The notes below the pieces were generated by a model that did not search any database, was not told where the DNA came from, and worked only from the letters and a program-made list of their open reading frames with translations. A DNA stretch of 19,250 nt from JACCZZ01 sp044227805. Its GTDB lineage: Bacteria > Bacteroidota > Bacteroidia > Chitinophagales > UBA10324. Positions 7,582-14,744 of this stretch are shown in pieces. The stretch is from the NCBI GenBank assembly GCA_044227805.1, contig JBGAWA010000087.1, positions 1 through 19,250 of the forward strand, given 5' to 3'. Numbering within the stretch: position 1 is the stretch's first letter; every line of letters starts with the position of its first letter. The translations under genes and the position numbers were made by a program.

Positions 7582-8139
7582 TTATTTATCTTTTTTAAAT
7601 GGAATCCCCAATTCGGCGAGTAATGCCTTAGCTTCTTCGTCGTCTGATGTGCTGGTTACAAAAGTGATGTCCATACCATTCATCCGCGTAATCTTATCAA
7701 TATCAATTTCAGGAAAGATGATGTGCTCTGTTACGCCGAGTGTATAGTTTCCTCTTCCGTCAAAACTTTTATCGTTCACGCCCTTGAAGTCACGCACACG
7801 CGGCAACGCGACCGAAATGAAGCGGTCTAAAAATTCATACATCCGTTCGCCGCGAAGCGTTACGCGAACTCCAATCGGTGTGTTTGCCCTTAATTTGAAG
7901 TTGGAAATATCCTTTTTGGATTTAGTGGAAACGGCGCGTTGTCCTGCAATGGCAGAGATCTCGGCAATAGAGGTATCAATCAGTTTCTTGTCAGCCGTAG
8001 CCGCGCCAACACCCTGATTGATGGCAATCTTTTCAAGACGGGGCACCTGCATGCTTGACTTAAAATTAAACTGCTTTTTCAAGGCAGGCACCACATTTTC
8101 TTCGTAGTGTTTTCTTAACCTGGGAATGTATTTTTCCAT
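7582..8139 (-). CDS. rplE: 50S ribosomal protein L5 (uL5)
   Basis: L5 binds 5S rRNA, forms part of the central protuberance and contacts S13 and P-site tRNA. It has 185 residues, the usual length being 178-187. The start YIPRLRKHYEENVVPALKKQ is typical; central motifs are IAINQGVGAA and GVRVTLRGERMYEFLDRF, and the C-terminal part has GRGNYTLGVTEHIIFPEI. It follows rplX by 20 bases and precedes rpsN by 4. The short leader before the ATG (AAAGAAGCAGTCA) contains a purine run that could act as a weak ribosome-binding site. Confidence 0.97.
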   Translation of the reverse strand: MEKYIPRLRKHYEENVVPALKKQFNFKSSMQVPRLEKIAINQGVGAATADKKLIDTSIAEISAIAGQRAVSTKSKKDISNFKLRANTPIGVRVTLRGERMYEFLDRFISVALPRVRDFKGVNDKSFDGRGNYTLGVTEHIIFPEIDIDKITRMNGMDITFVTSTSDDEEAKALLAELGIPFKKDK

Positions 8140-8159
8140 TGACTGCTTCTTTAAATAAA

Positions 8160-8519
8160 TTATTTAATCACCTGGCCCGAACGAACCCTTCCTTTGGCGA
8201 AACGCACCGATTTTTCGTTCTCCCTTTTTCTCCCAATCCTGGTCGGCTTACCATCCTTCGGATCCAGCAACATCAGTTTAGAAATATGAACAGGCGCTTC
8301 CTTCTTAACGATTCCACCCTGCGTATTTTTTGCATTCGGTTTGGTGTGGCGCGAAACAATATTCACTCCTTCCACCAATGCTTTCATCTTGTCCACCATC
8401 ACTTCGAGTACACGCCCCTTCTTTCCTTTATCGTCACCCGAACGAACATACACCATGTCGTTTTTCTTTACATGCGTCTTTGTCTTAAAGCGGGTATTTG
8501 TATTTTTAGTCTGGCTCAT
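8160..8519 (-). CDS. rplX: 50S ribosomal protein L24 (uL24)
   Basis: L24 initiates 50S assembly and later lies near the exit of the nascent-peptide tunnel. The product has 119 residues, slightly longer than the roughly 104 of E. coli because of an N-terminal extension (SQTKNTNTRFKTKTH). The KOW motif region VKKNDMVYVRSGDDKGKKGR (about 18-37) is followed by VEGVNIVSRHTKPN and the acidic-basic segment LLDPKDGKPTRIGRK, all typical. Only two bases separate it from the rplN stop, so translation is probably coupled. Confidence 0.96.
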   Translation of the reverse strand: MSQTKNTNTRFKTKTHVKKNDMVYVRSGDDKGKKGRVLEVMVDKMKALVEGVNIVSRHTKPNAKNTQGGIVKKEAPVHISKLMLLDPKDGKPTRIGRKRENEKSVRFAKGRVRSGQVIK

Positions 8520-8521
8520 GG

Positions 8522-8890
8522 TTATAATACTTCAGGTGCTAAGGAAATTATCTTCATGAATTGTTTCTCACGCAGTTCTCTTGCCACAGGGCCGAAGATG
8601 CGGGTGCCCCGCGGTTCATCGGAAGGGTTCAGCAAAACACAGGCATTGTCATCAAAACGGATATAGGAACCATCCTTCCTGCGGATTCTTTTCTTGGTTC
8701 TTACAATAACGGCTTTGGAAACGGTTCCTTTTTTCAACTGCCCGGCAGGAATTACATCCTTGGCTGTTACGATTACCACATCCCCTACCGATGCGTAGCG
8801 CTGATGTGAATGACCCAATAGCCGAATCACCAGCACTTCACGGGCTCCGCTGTTATCTGCCACCGTCAATCTTGATTCTGTCTGTATCAT
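8522..8890 (-). CDS. rplN: 50S ribosomal protein L14 (uL14)
   Basis: L14 lies at the subunit interface, forms bridge B8 with 16S rRNA and is the binding site of silencing factor RsfS. The 122 residues are exactly the family length. It starts MIQTESRLTVADNSGAREV and contains the signature VTAKDVIPAGQLKKGTVSKA (about 41-60), DGSYIRFDDNACVLL, and the ending REKQFMKIISLAPEVL. It follows rpsQ by 78 bases and precedes rplX by two. Confidence 0.97.
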   Translation of the reverse strand: MIQTESRLTVADNSGAREVLVIRLLGHSHQRYASVGDVVIVTAKDVIPAGQLKKGTVSKAVIVRTKKRIRRKDGSYIRFDDNACVLLNPSDEPRGTRIFGPVARELREKQFMKIISLAPEVL

Positions 8891-8968
8891 TGCTCTAAAA
8901 ATTCTTTTTACCAGTATTTCTGCATTGGCCGGTCCGGAAGCGCCAGACCGCGAATTGCTCTTTCTTTC

Positions 8969-9223
8969 CTATTTCACTTTTTCAATTACTTCCACCAGTC
9001 TCCAGCGCTTGTTTTTGCTTACCGGCCGTGTTTCCATGATCCGTACAGTATCACCAATGGAACATTCCTGCTTCTCATCATGCGCCATCATTTTTTTTGT
9101 CTTCTTTAGATACTTACCATAAAGAGGGTGCTTCACCTTCCGTTCGATGGAAACCGTAATAGTTTTGCTCATCTTATTGCTGGTGACTACACCTATTCTT
9201 GATTTTCTAAGATTTCTTTCCAT
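8969..9223 (-). CDS. rpsQ: 30S ribosomal protein S17 (uS17)
   Basis: S17 is a primary 16S rRNA-binding protein in the 30S body with an OB fold. The 84 residues match the family. The start ERNLRKSRIGVVTSNKMSKT and the loop HPLYGKYLKKTKKMMAHDE are characteristic, followed by CSIGDTVRIMETRPVSKNKR and WRLVEVIEK. It follows rpmC by 51 bases and precedes rplN by 78, matching the normal S10-spc order rpmC-rpsQ-rplN. Confidence 0.97.
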   Translation of the reverse strand: MERNLRKSRIGVVTSNKMSKTITVSIERKVKHPLYGKYLKKTKKMMAHDEKQECSIGDTVRIMETRPVSKNKRWRLVEVIEKVK

Positions 9224-9274
9224 GAATTTCTATCTACTTTAATGATGACCGGAAGCTTCGTTTCCTTTTTGTTA

Positions 9275-9493
9275 TTATTTGTTTTCCACTTTAGTTTCTG
9301 TAGTGGACCGCTGTTTCAATTCGGTCTTCATACGTGCAATATCCCTGCGCAACTGACGAAGCGTCATGGGATTTTCAAGCGCCGTAACCACATGATTGAA
9401 TTTCATCTTGGTATAATGCGTGCTGTCTTCTTTTAACTTCTCCACCACTTCCGCGGTTGTGAGGTCCTTTAGGTTTAATTTTTTCTTCGCCAT
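9275..9493 (-). CDS. rpmC: 50S ribosomal protein L29 (uL29)
   Basis: L29 is a small helical protein beside the polypeptide exit tunnel and, with L23, forms part of the docking site for trigger factor and SRP. I use the ATG at 9493 (72 residues, MAKKKLNLKDLTTAEV). A longer in-frame start at 9535 would overlap rplP by 29 bases and add 14 residues not seen in the family. The chosen start leaves a 13-base gap after rplP with AAAAGGAAA about 6 bases upstream, one of the better Shine-Dalgarno-like sites in the window. The motif NPMTLRQLRRDIARMKTEL (about 41-59) is diagnostic. Confidence 0.95.
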   Translation of the reverse strand: MAKKKLNLKDLTTAEVVEKLKEDSTHYTKMKFNHVVTALENPMTLRQLRRDIARMKTELKQRSTTETKVENK

Positions 9494-9506
9494 TGTAGGT
9501 TTCCTT

Positions 9507-9926
9507 TTAAGCTTTGTAATCTCTTGCAACCACAAACTTGGTATGCACCGGTAATTTATCGGCCGCCAATTGCATTGCTTCCTTCGCGATGTTTAATGCT
9601 ACTCCTTCCGCCTCAAACAATATCCTCCCGGGTTTAACAGGTGCCACCCATCCTTCGGGGTTTCCTTTACCCTTACCCATCCGTACTTCCGCAGGTTTTT
9701 TAGTGAGTGGTTTATCTGGAAAAACACGGATCCATACCTGGCCTTCCCGCTTCATGTGACGGGTTAGTGCCACACGCGCTGCTTCCAGCTGTTTATCCGT
9801 TAACCAGGCCTCATCCAGCGTTTTTAGTCCGAATGAACCGAACGAGAGCGTGAACCCACGTTGTTCATTACCCTTCATCTTGCCACGTTGGGTCTTGCGG
9901 TATTTGGTTTTTTTCGGTTGTAACAT
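9507..9926 (-). CDS. rplP: 50S ribosomal protein L16 (uL16)
   Basis: L16 is a late-assembling 50S protein that positions A-site tRNA near the peptidyl-transferase centre. The 139 residues are typical (E. coli has 136). The start MLQPKKTKYRKTQRGK, the central VWIRVFPDKPLTKKPAEVRM and GKGKGNPEGWVAPVKPGRIL are diagnostic. The arginine of VRMGKGKGN, which in E. coli is Arg81 and is hydroxylated by RoxA, is conserved; whether it is modified here is unknown. It follows rpsC by 66 bases and precedes rpmC by 13. Confidence 0.97.
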   Translation of the reverse strand: MLQPKKTKYRKTQRGKMKGNEQRGFTLSFGSFGLKTLDEAWLTDKQLEAARVALTRHMKREGQVWIRVFPDKPLTKKPAEVRMGKGKGNPEGWVAPVKPGRILFEAEGVALNIAKEAMQLAADKLPVHTKFVVARDYKA

Positions 9927-9992
9927 ATTTACTGCGCTTTACTGGTTCTTTCTCCTATTTCTTGCTAATCGTTTTTCAAACAATCAACTTCG

Positions 9993-10757
9993 TTATTCTC
10001 TTTCTGTGCGATCACGGTCCTTTCCTCTTCCTCCCCCACCTCTTCTGCCGCCGGCACCGGTTCCACCTGCACCACTCTTTGGCCGCTGCATCTCGCTTGT
10101 TTTTTGCCCTACATTCGGTGACAGATCACGTTTACCGTAAATTTCACCTTTGCAAATCCACACCTTGATGCCAATCTTACCATACACTGTTTGAGCCTCC
10201 GCCAAAGCATAATCAATATCTGCCCTGAAAGTATGCAGCGGAACACGACCTTGTTTGATTTCTTCTGATCGTGCTATTTCCGCACCACCCAAACGGCCGC
10301 TGATCCTTACTTTAATCCCTTCGGCGCCCATACGCAGAGCAGACGCCAGCGACATTTTAATAGCACGCCGGTAATTGATACGCGCCTCAATCTGCCTGGC
10401 GATCGTGTCACCAACAATGGCTGCTTCAATTTCCGCCCGGCGAATTTCAACAATATTGATCTGCACTTCCTTATCCGTCAGCTTCTTCAACTCTTCTTTA
10501 ATACGGTCCACTTCACCGCCCCCTTTCCCGATAATGATTCCGGGGCGCGAGGTGTGAATAGTGATAGTGATGCGGTTCAAAGTCCGTTCAATAACAATTT
10601 GTGCCAAGCCGCCTTTGGTGATACGAGCTCTGAGGTAGTTGCGGATTTTCTCATCGCCCACCAGTTTTTCGGCAAACTCACGTCCACCGTACCAGTTGGA
10701 TTCCCATCCTTTAATGATTCCGAGACGGTTACCAATCGGATTTGCTTTTTGTCCCAT
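9993..10757 (-). CDS. rpsC: 30S ribosomal protein S3 (uS3) with Gly/Arg-rich tail
   Basis: S3 is a 30S head protein that lines the mRNA entry channel and contributes to ribosomal helicase activity. It has 254 residues against 233 in E. coli. The start MGQKANPIGNRLGIIKGWES is diagnostic. The KH domain carries the RNA-binding loop RPGIIIGKGGGEV (71-83), and the basic patch NYRRAIKMS (128-136) corresponds to the E. coli helicase residues R131, R132 and K135. After about residue 221 the protein has a low-complexity tail rich in glycine and arginine (GGTGAGGRRGGGGRG). It follows rplV by 32 bases. Confidence 0.97.
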   Translation of the reverse strand: MGQKANPIGNRLGIIKGWESNWYGGREFAEKLVGDEKIRNYLRARITKGGLAQIVIERTLNRITITIHTSRPGIIIGKGGGEVDRIKEELKKLTDKEVQINIVEIRRAEIEAAIVGDTIARQIEARINYRRAIKMSLASALRMGAEGIKVRISGRLGGAEIARSEEIKQGRVPLHTFRADIDYALAEAQTVYGKIGIKVWICKGEIYGKRDLSPNVGQKTSEMQRPKSGAGGTGAGGRRGGGGRGKDRDRTERE

Positions 10758-10789
10758 GCAGTTATTTTAGTCTATTGGGTGATTTTGTT

Positions 10790-11263
10790 TTATGCTTTTG
10801 CAGTTTGCTTCGCAGCTTTTTTTGCTCTGGTTGTTTTCTTAACGGGTGCTTCCACCACAGGTGCTGCAGTGTTCTCTGCCGCCTTTTCGATTACCGGTTT
10901 CTTCGTTTCCGCAACCTCGGGTTTTGCATCCACTATCAGCGTGATATGATTTGAACGCTTCCTTTTTTTGTAAGCCCTGCCATGCGGTGCCGGCAGCCAG
11001 CGTTTTAACATTGCACCACCATCCACAAACAGTGTTTTGACGATCAGATGTGCATCCTCAATGCGCACTCCTTCATTACTTTTCTCCCAGTTGTCGATAG
11101 CGGAGCGCAGGAGTTTTTCCATCGGCTTAGCACCAAACTTCGCGCTGTGCTGCAGAACAAATAATGCTTTTTCTGCATCCATGCCGCGAATCAAATCGGC
11201 AACATAGCGCATCTTACGCGGCGATGACGGGCAATTTCTCAAAATGGCTCTTGCTTCTGCCAT
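10790..11263 (-). CDS. rplV: 50S ribosomal protein L22 (uL22) with Ala/Lys-rich tail
   Basis: L22 contacts all 23S rRNA domains and sends a beta-hairpin into the exit tunnel, where macrolide-resistance changes can occur. It has 157 residues, well above the roughly 110 of the core family. The core (1-112) shows SPRKMRYVADLIRG, LRSAIDNWEKSN and the tunnel-hairpin motif DGGAMLKRWLPAPHGRAYK (81-99). Residues from about 113 to the end are a low-complexity tail of Ala, Lys, Glu and Val (AAENTAAPVVEAP, KKTTRAKKAAKQ), probably disordered and on the subunit surface. It starts 3 bases after rpsS. Confidence 0.97.
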   Translation of the reverse strand: MAEARAILRNCPSSPRKMRYVADLIRGMDAEKALFVLQHSAKFGAKPMEKLLRSAIDNWEKSNEGVRIEDAHLIVKTLFVDGGAMLKRWLPAPHGRAYKKRKRSNHITLIVDAKPEVAETKKPVIEKAAENTAAPVVEAPVKKTTRAKKAAKQTAKA

Positions 11264-11266
11264 GGC

Positions 11267-11536
11267 TTAAACAATTTTCTTTGATGAATGACCTTTAAAA
11301 TTCCGGGTAGGCGCAAATTCTCCCAGTTTATGCCCTACCATATTCTCGCTAACATAGATGGGTATGAACTTATTGCCATTATGTACTGCAAATGTGTTTC
11401 CCACAAACTCCGGTGTAATGGTAGAACGGCGTGACCATGTTTTGATCACTGTCTTTTTACCGGTGTTGATCATCTTATCCACCTTTTCCTGGAGGTTGTG
11501 ATCAACATAGGGTCCTTTTTTTATGCTTCTGCTCAT
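11267..11536 (-). CDS. rpsS: 30S ribosomal protein S19 (uS19)
   Basis: S19 lies in the 30S head, forms a complex with S13 and contacts A- and P-site tRNA and the 50S central protuberance. The 89 residues are normal. It starts MSRSIKKGPYVDHNLQEKV and includes KTWSRRSTITPEFVGNTFAV and the signature MVGHKLGEFAPTRNFKGHS (66-84). It follows rplB by 70 bases and precedes rplV by 3, so rpsS and rplV are likely coupled. Confidence 0.97.
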   Translation of the reverse strand: MSRSIKKGPYVDHNLQEKVDKMINTGKKTVIKTWSRRSTITPEFVGNTFAVHNGNKFIPIYVSENMVGHKLGEFAPTRNFKGHSSKKIV

Positions 11537-11606
11537 GCTGAATAATTAGTTATTCGTGTTCGGTTAATGCTTTGTTATCAAAATCCACTGTGGGAAGGAA
11601 TTTGAT

Positions 11607-12431
11607 TTATTTCTTTTTCCTGCTGATGATAAATTTATTTGAAACATTTTTCGGATGCCGTGTCTTCATTCCCTTTGCATACTTGCTGGTTCTTGAACGC
11701 GGATGGCCGCCGGACGCCTTACCTTCGCCACCACCCATCGGGTGATCTACCGGATTCATCGCCACACCACGAACGCGGGGGCGTATGCCTTTCCATCTGT
11801 TTGTGCCTGCCTTACCTGACCTTTCGGTATTATGATCTGAATTAGAGGCGGAACCAATCGTAGCGATGCAATTCGCCAATACCATCCTGTTTTCGCCAGA
11901 AGGAAGTTTGATGATGGCATACTTGCCTTCCTTTGCACTCAGCTGCGCATTAGCGCCTGCGCTGCGCGCCATAGCGCCACCTTTACCAGGATGCAGTTCA
12001 ATATTATGAATGATGGTACCGAGTGGAATATCCTTCAGGAAGAGTGCATTGCCAATTTCCGGAGGAGCTTCGGGGCCGGAGATAATGGTCTGCCCTACTT
12101 TAATGCCGGCGGGAGCCAGTATGTATCTTTTTTCTCCGTCCTTATATTGGATGAGGGAAATAAATGCTGAACGGTTGGGATCGTATTCAATGGATTTAAC
12201 TTCACCGGGCACGCCGTGCTTGTCACGTTTGAAATCAATGACCCGGTACATCTGCTTATGCCCGCCACCAATATAGCGCATGGCGCGATGCCCATCACTG
12301 TTTCTGCCTCCCGTCTTTTTAATGGGTTCCAGCAAACTCTTTTCAGGAGTATTGGTGGTTATCTCTGCAAAAGCATTGATAATTCTGAATCTCGATCCCG
12401 GTGTTACCGGATTTAATTTTCTTACTGCCAT
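11607..12431 (-). CDS. rplB: 50S ribosomal protein L2 (uL2)
   Basis: L2 is one of the most conserved ribosomal proteins; it helps subunit association and organises the peptidyl-transferase region. It has 274 residues, the standard size. Visible signatures are GGRNSDGHRAMRYIGGGHKQ (41-60), ELHPGKGGAMARSAGA (145-160), and RGVAMNPVDHPMGGGEGKAS (221-240). The histidine of NPVDHP (His230) corresponds to the functionally important E. coli His229. The basic end contains RTSKYAKGMKTRHPKN. It is 91 bases after rplW; that gap contains no gene I can support. Confidence 0.97.
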   Translation of the reverse strand: MAVRKLNPVTPGSRFRIINAFAEITTNTPEKSLLEPIKKTGGRNSDGHRAMRYIGGGHKQMYRVIDFKRDKHGVPGEVKSIEYDPNRSAFISLIQYKDGEKRYILAPAGIKVGQTIISGPEAPPEIGNALFLKDIPLGTIIHNIELHPGKGGAMARSAGANAQLSAKEGKYAIIKLPSGENRMVLANCIATIGSASNSDHNTERSGKAGTNRWKGIRPRVRGVAMNPVDHPMGGGEGKASGGHPRSRTSKYAKGMKTRHPKNVSNKFIISRKKK

Positions 12432-12522
12432 CTTTGATTACTTTTCCGCTAATCTTTAACGTTAGTTGCTATTCATCATTTTCACGCTGCTGACTTCAGG
12501 AACGTGTCCGCACTCTGATTGA

Positions 12523-12816
12523 TCAGATGTTTGCGTAGAAATCTATTGATTCCCCTTTTGCCAGCGTCACGTATGCTTTCTTGATCGGGCTCTTCATACC
12601 GGTTGAAAGACCTTTCCTGGTGTTGCGCTGTTTGGTTTTACCAGGCAATACCGATGTTGAAACAGACTTAACGGTAACTCCGTACATCTTTTCCACAACA
12701 TTCTTGATCTGAATCTTATTGGCTTTCCTTGCCACGACAAACCCAACCTTGTTGAATTTCTGATTCAGCAAATTCAATTTTTCTGAAATCAATGGCCTGA
12801 TCAGTATTTCTCCCAT
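12523..12816 (-). CDS. rplW: 50S ribosomal protein L23 (uL23)
   Basis: L23 lines the exit of the peptide tunnel and is the main ribosomal contact for trigger factor and SRP. The 97 residues are normal. It starts EILIRPLISEKLNLL, which is the family signature, followed by KVGFVVARKANKIQIKNVVE and YGVTVKSVSTSVLPGKTKQR, with the tunnel-side loop RNTRKGLSTGMKSPIKKAYV. It follows rplD by 14 bases. Confidence 0.97.
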   Translation of the reverse strand: MGEILIRPLISEKLNLLNQKFNKVGFVVARKANKIQIKNVVEKMYGVTVKSVSTSVLPGKTKQRNTRKGLSTGMKSPIKKAYVTLAKGESIDFYANI

Positions 12817-12830
12817 GGTAAATTTTCTCT

Positions 12831-13457
12831 TTAGTTGTTTGCTGATTCAAAATGTTTCAGACTGCTTTCCACAAAAACAAGTGTAGCGGCATTCATAATT
12901 TCATAAGTGTTTAAGTCACTCACCCTGGAAACACGGCTCTTTTGCACATTCCGGCTGGCTATCATTAATTGCTCATCAGATTCATTAATAACCACAATTG
13001 TTTTCTTGCCTGTTAAGCCCAGATTTTTAAGGATCTGCGCAAACTCCTTCGTCTTATGATCTGCGAGCTTAAAATCTTCGATAATAGCTATTCCATTATC
13101 CTTAGCCTTGTAACTCAAGGCAGATTTTTTTGCAAGATCTTTTACTTTCTGATTGAGTTTGAAACCGTAATCCCGTGGTTGAGGCCCAAATACTCTGCCT
13201 CCTCCCGGAAATAACGGGCTCTTGATGCTTCCTTTTCTTGATCCGCCGGTGCCCTTCTGCTTATGCAACTTCTTGGTCGATCCGGATACTTCCCATTTCT
13301 CTTTTGTTTTATGCGTCCCCTGGCGCTGATTGGCCAGGAACTGCTTCACCGTCAGATAGATTGCATGGTCATTGGGTTCTACACCAAAAAAAGAATCCGG
13401 AAGATCAACGCTTCTTCCTGCCTTATTACCATCTGTTTTTAAAACTTCAACTTTCAT
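12831..13457 (-). CDS. rplD: 50S ribosomal protein L4 (uL4)
   Basis: L4 is an early 50S assembly protein whose loop reaches the exit-tunnel constriction. It has 208 residues (201 in E. coli). The tunnel loop can be seen as RQGTHKTKEKWEVSGSTKKL and HKQKGTGGSRKGSIKSPLFP (around 45-85), followed by GGGRVFGPQPRDYGFKLNQK. The C-terminal domain has TYEIMNAATLVFVESSL. In E. coli L4 represses the S10 operon through a long leader; here the promoter appears too close to rpsJ for such a leader. It follows rplC by 30 bases. Confidence 0.97.
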   Translation of the reverse strand: MKVEVLKTDGNKAGRSVDLPDSFFGVEPNDHAIYLTVKQFLANQRQGTHKTKEKWEVSGSTKKLHKQKGTGGSRKGSIKSPLFPGGGRVFGPQPRDYGFKLNQKVKDLAKKSALSYKAKDNGIAIIEDFKLADHKTKEFAQILKNLGLTGKKTIVVINESDEQLMIASRNVQKSRVSRVSDLNTYEIMNAATLVFVESSLKHFESANN

Positions 13458-13487
13458 GGTTCTGTAATTATCGCGGTGAAGCCTCTT

Positions 13488-14111
13488 TTAGTTTTCATTA
13501 TTAATTACTACATAAGATCCTTTGGGGCCAGGAATACAGCCGTTCACCACCATCAGGTTTTTATCGGCAAATATCCTCAGTACAGACACATTTCTGATCT
13601 TCACCGTTTTTCCGCCATCACGGCCTGCCATACGCAATCCCTTGAATACCCTCGATGGATAGGACGAACCGCCCAATGAACCGGGAGCACGGTTACGGTC
13701 ATGCTGGCCATGTGTTTGTCCACCTACACCGTGAAAACCGTGGCGTTTTACAACACCCTGAAAGCCTCTTCCTTTGGAAACGCCTACAACATTTACTTTT
13801 TCACCCTCTGCAAAAATGTCCACAGAAACGGTATCTCCAAGGTTCTTTTCCAGCCCAAAATCACGGAATTCAAGCAATTTTCGCTTCGCAGGTGATCCTG
13901 CCTTTGCAAAATGCTTTTGAAGTGGTTTAGTTGTATTCTTATCTTTTTTGGTATCAAAACCTAACTGTACTGCACTGTAGCCGTCTTTCTCGCTGGTTTT
14001 GATCTGGGTAACGGTGCATGGACCCGCCTCGATCAGTGTACAGGAAATATTCTTCCCGTTTTCATCAAAATAGCTGGTCATGCCAACCTTTTTTCCAATA
14101 ATGCCTTTCAT
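13488..14111 (-). CDS. rplC: 50S ribosomal protein L3 (uL3)
   Basis: L3 binds near the 3' end of 23S rRNA, starts 50S assembly and reaches toward the peptidyl-transferase centre. It has 207 residues, typical. The start KGIIGKKVGMTSYFDENGK, the segment VGVSKGRGFQGVVKRHGF (108-125), and RAPGSLGGSSYPSRVFKG (141-158) are diagnostic. Counting from the start, position 150 is Ser, whereas E. coli L3 has the PrmB-methylated Gln150 in GQNQTPG; the modified glutamine is therefore absent. It follows rpsJ by 14 bases. Confidence 0.97.
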   Translation of the reverse strand: MKGIIGKKVGMTSYFDENGKNISCTLIEAGPCTVTQIKTSEKDGYSAVQLGFDTKKDKNTTKPLQKHFAKAGSPAKRKLLEFRDFGLEKNLGDTVSVDIFAEGEKVNVVGVSKGRGFQGVVKRHGFHGVGGQTHGQHDRNRAPGSLGGSSYPSRVFKGLRMAGRDGGKTVKIRNVSVLRIFADKNLMVVNGCIPGPKGSYVVINNEN

Positions 14112-14125
14112 GTTGGTAGTGTCTT

Positions 14126-14431
14126 TTAACCTTTAATGTTAATCTCAACACCACTGGGCAATTCCAATTTGCTCAGCGCATCCACAGTTTTGGATGATGA
14201 GGTGTAAATATCAAGTAAGCGTTTGTAAGTACAGAGTTTGAACTGCTCACGGGCTTTCTTATTTACGTGAGGAGAACGCAACACGGTGAAAATCTTTGTC
14301 TCGGTAGGAAGCGGAATAGGACCCGCTACAACGGCACCGGTGCTGCGCACCGTCTTCACAATCTTCTCACAGCTTTTGTCAACTAAACTGTGGTCATACG
14401 ACAATAATTTAATTCTGATTCTCTGTGCCAT
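14126..14431 (-). CDS. rpsJ: 30S ribosomal protein S10 (uS10)
   Basis: S10 is a 30S head protein and, with NusB, part of antitermination complexes. The 101 residues are normal. The start AQRIRIKLLSYDHSLVDKSC and the signature PLPTETKIFTVLRSPHVNKK (about 41-60) are diagnostic, as are AREQFKLCTYKRLLDIY and the ending LPSGVEINIKG. It is the first gene of the S10 cluster, with a good promoter just upstream. In most Bacteroidota fusA lies directly before it; here about 3.2 kb of other sequence separates them. The start has the A-rich leader ATTGAAATAA and no Shine-Dalgarno match. Confidence 0.97.
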   Translation of the reverse strand: MAQRIRIKLLSYDHSLVDKSCEKIVKTVRSTGAVVAGPIPLPTETKIFTVLRSPHVNKKAREQFKLCTYKRLLDIYTSSSKTVDALSKLELPSGVEINIKG

Positions 14432-14461
14432 TTATTTCAATGAGCTTTTAAAAACGGATTG

Positions 14462-14492
14462 CAAAGGTATATTATCTACTTCGTTTCTCCAA
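14462..14492 (-). promoter_or_regulatory. Bacteroidota-type promoter of the S10 cluster
   Basis: On the minus strand the sequence reads TTGG (14489-14492), 19 bases, then TACCTTTG (14462-14469). This matches the Bacteroidota housekeeping promoter (minus-33 TTTG or TTG, about 19 bases, minus-7 TAnnTTTG), with a perfect minus-7 element followed by C. The predicted transcript start near 14455 gives a leader of about 25 bases before the rpsJ ATG. It lets the S10 cluster be expressed independently of fusA and of the gene at 15321-17369. Assigned by sequence match and position only. Confidence 0.7.
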
Positions 14493-14645
14493 TAGTCATC
14501 GAAATATTTTTGACATATCCCGGCAGCGGCAAGGATATAATCCCGTCATAAGCAATAAGCATAAGGTGCATTTGATGCGAAATGATAGAAACGCCTTCTA
14601 TACGAAGCAGGCATTTTTGGTGTACCCTCGCTTAGCCGATTCCCG

Positions 14646-14744
14646 TCAGAACAGCACCGAAATTACCCGCACGGTGACGAACAGGAATGCGAGAACGAGG
14701 AACCAACTTCCTATTTCTGTAATAATCTGATCTTTCGTTTTCAT
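14646..14744 (-). CDS. Possible small membrane protein, 32 residues
   Basis: An ATG at 14744 opens 32 codons ending with TGA at 14646. The peptide begins MKTKDQIITEIGSW and continues with a hydrophobic run of about 17 residues (WFLVLAFLFVTVRVISV), ending VLF. The polar, charged first ten residues followed by a single membrane-length helix look like a small single-pass membrane protein. The leader before the ATG is AT-rich (AATAGTCATTTTC), as for other starts in this window, with no Shine-Dalgarno match. I recognise no family. A chance ORF of this length is possible; what favours it is the clean polar-then-hydrophobic design. No promoter of its own was found. Confidence 0.4.
   Translation of the reverse strand: MKTKDQIITEIGSWFLVLAFLFVTVRVISVLF

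Noticed and set aside
8139..8666. Plus-strand ORF of 175 codons
   Set aside because: It lies opposite rplX and rplN, shows no domain, and is a shadow of these two conserved genes.
9494..9535. Longer start for L29 (86 residues)
   Set aside because: The extra 14 residues overlap rplP by 29 bases and do not fit the family; the ATG at 9493 has a better leader.
14580..14620. Terminator after the small ORF
   Set aside because: GCCTTC and GAAGCAGGC can pair only with a bulge, and no T-run follows in the minus direction.
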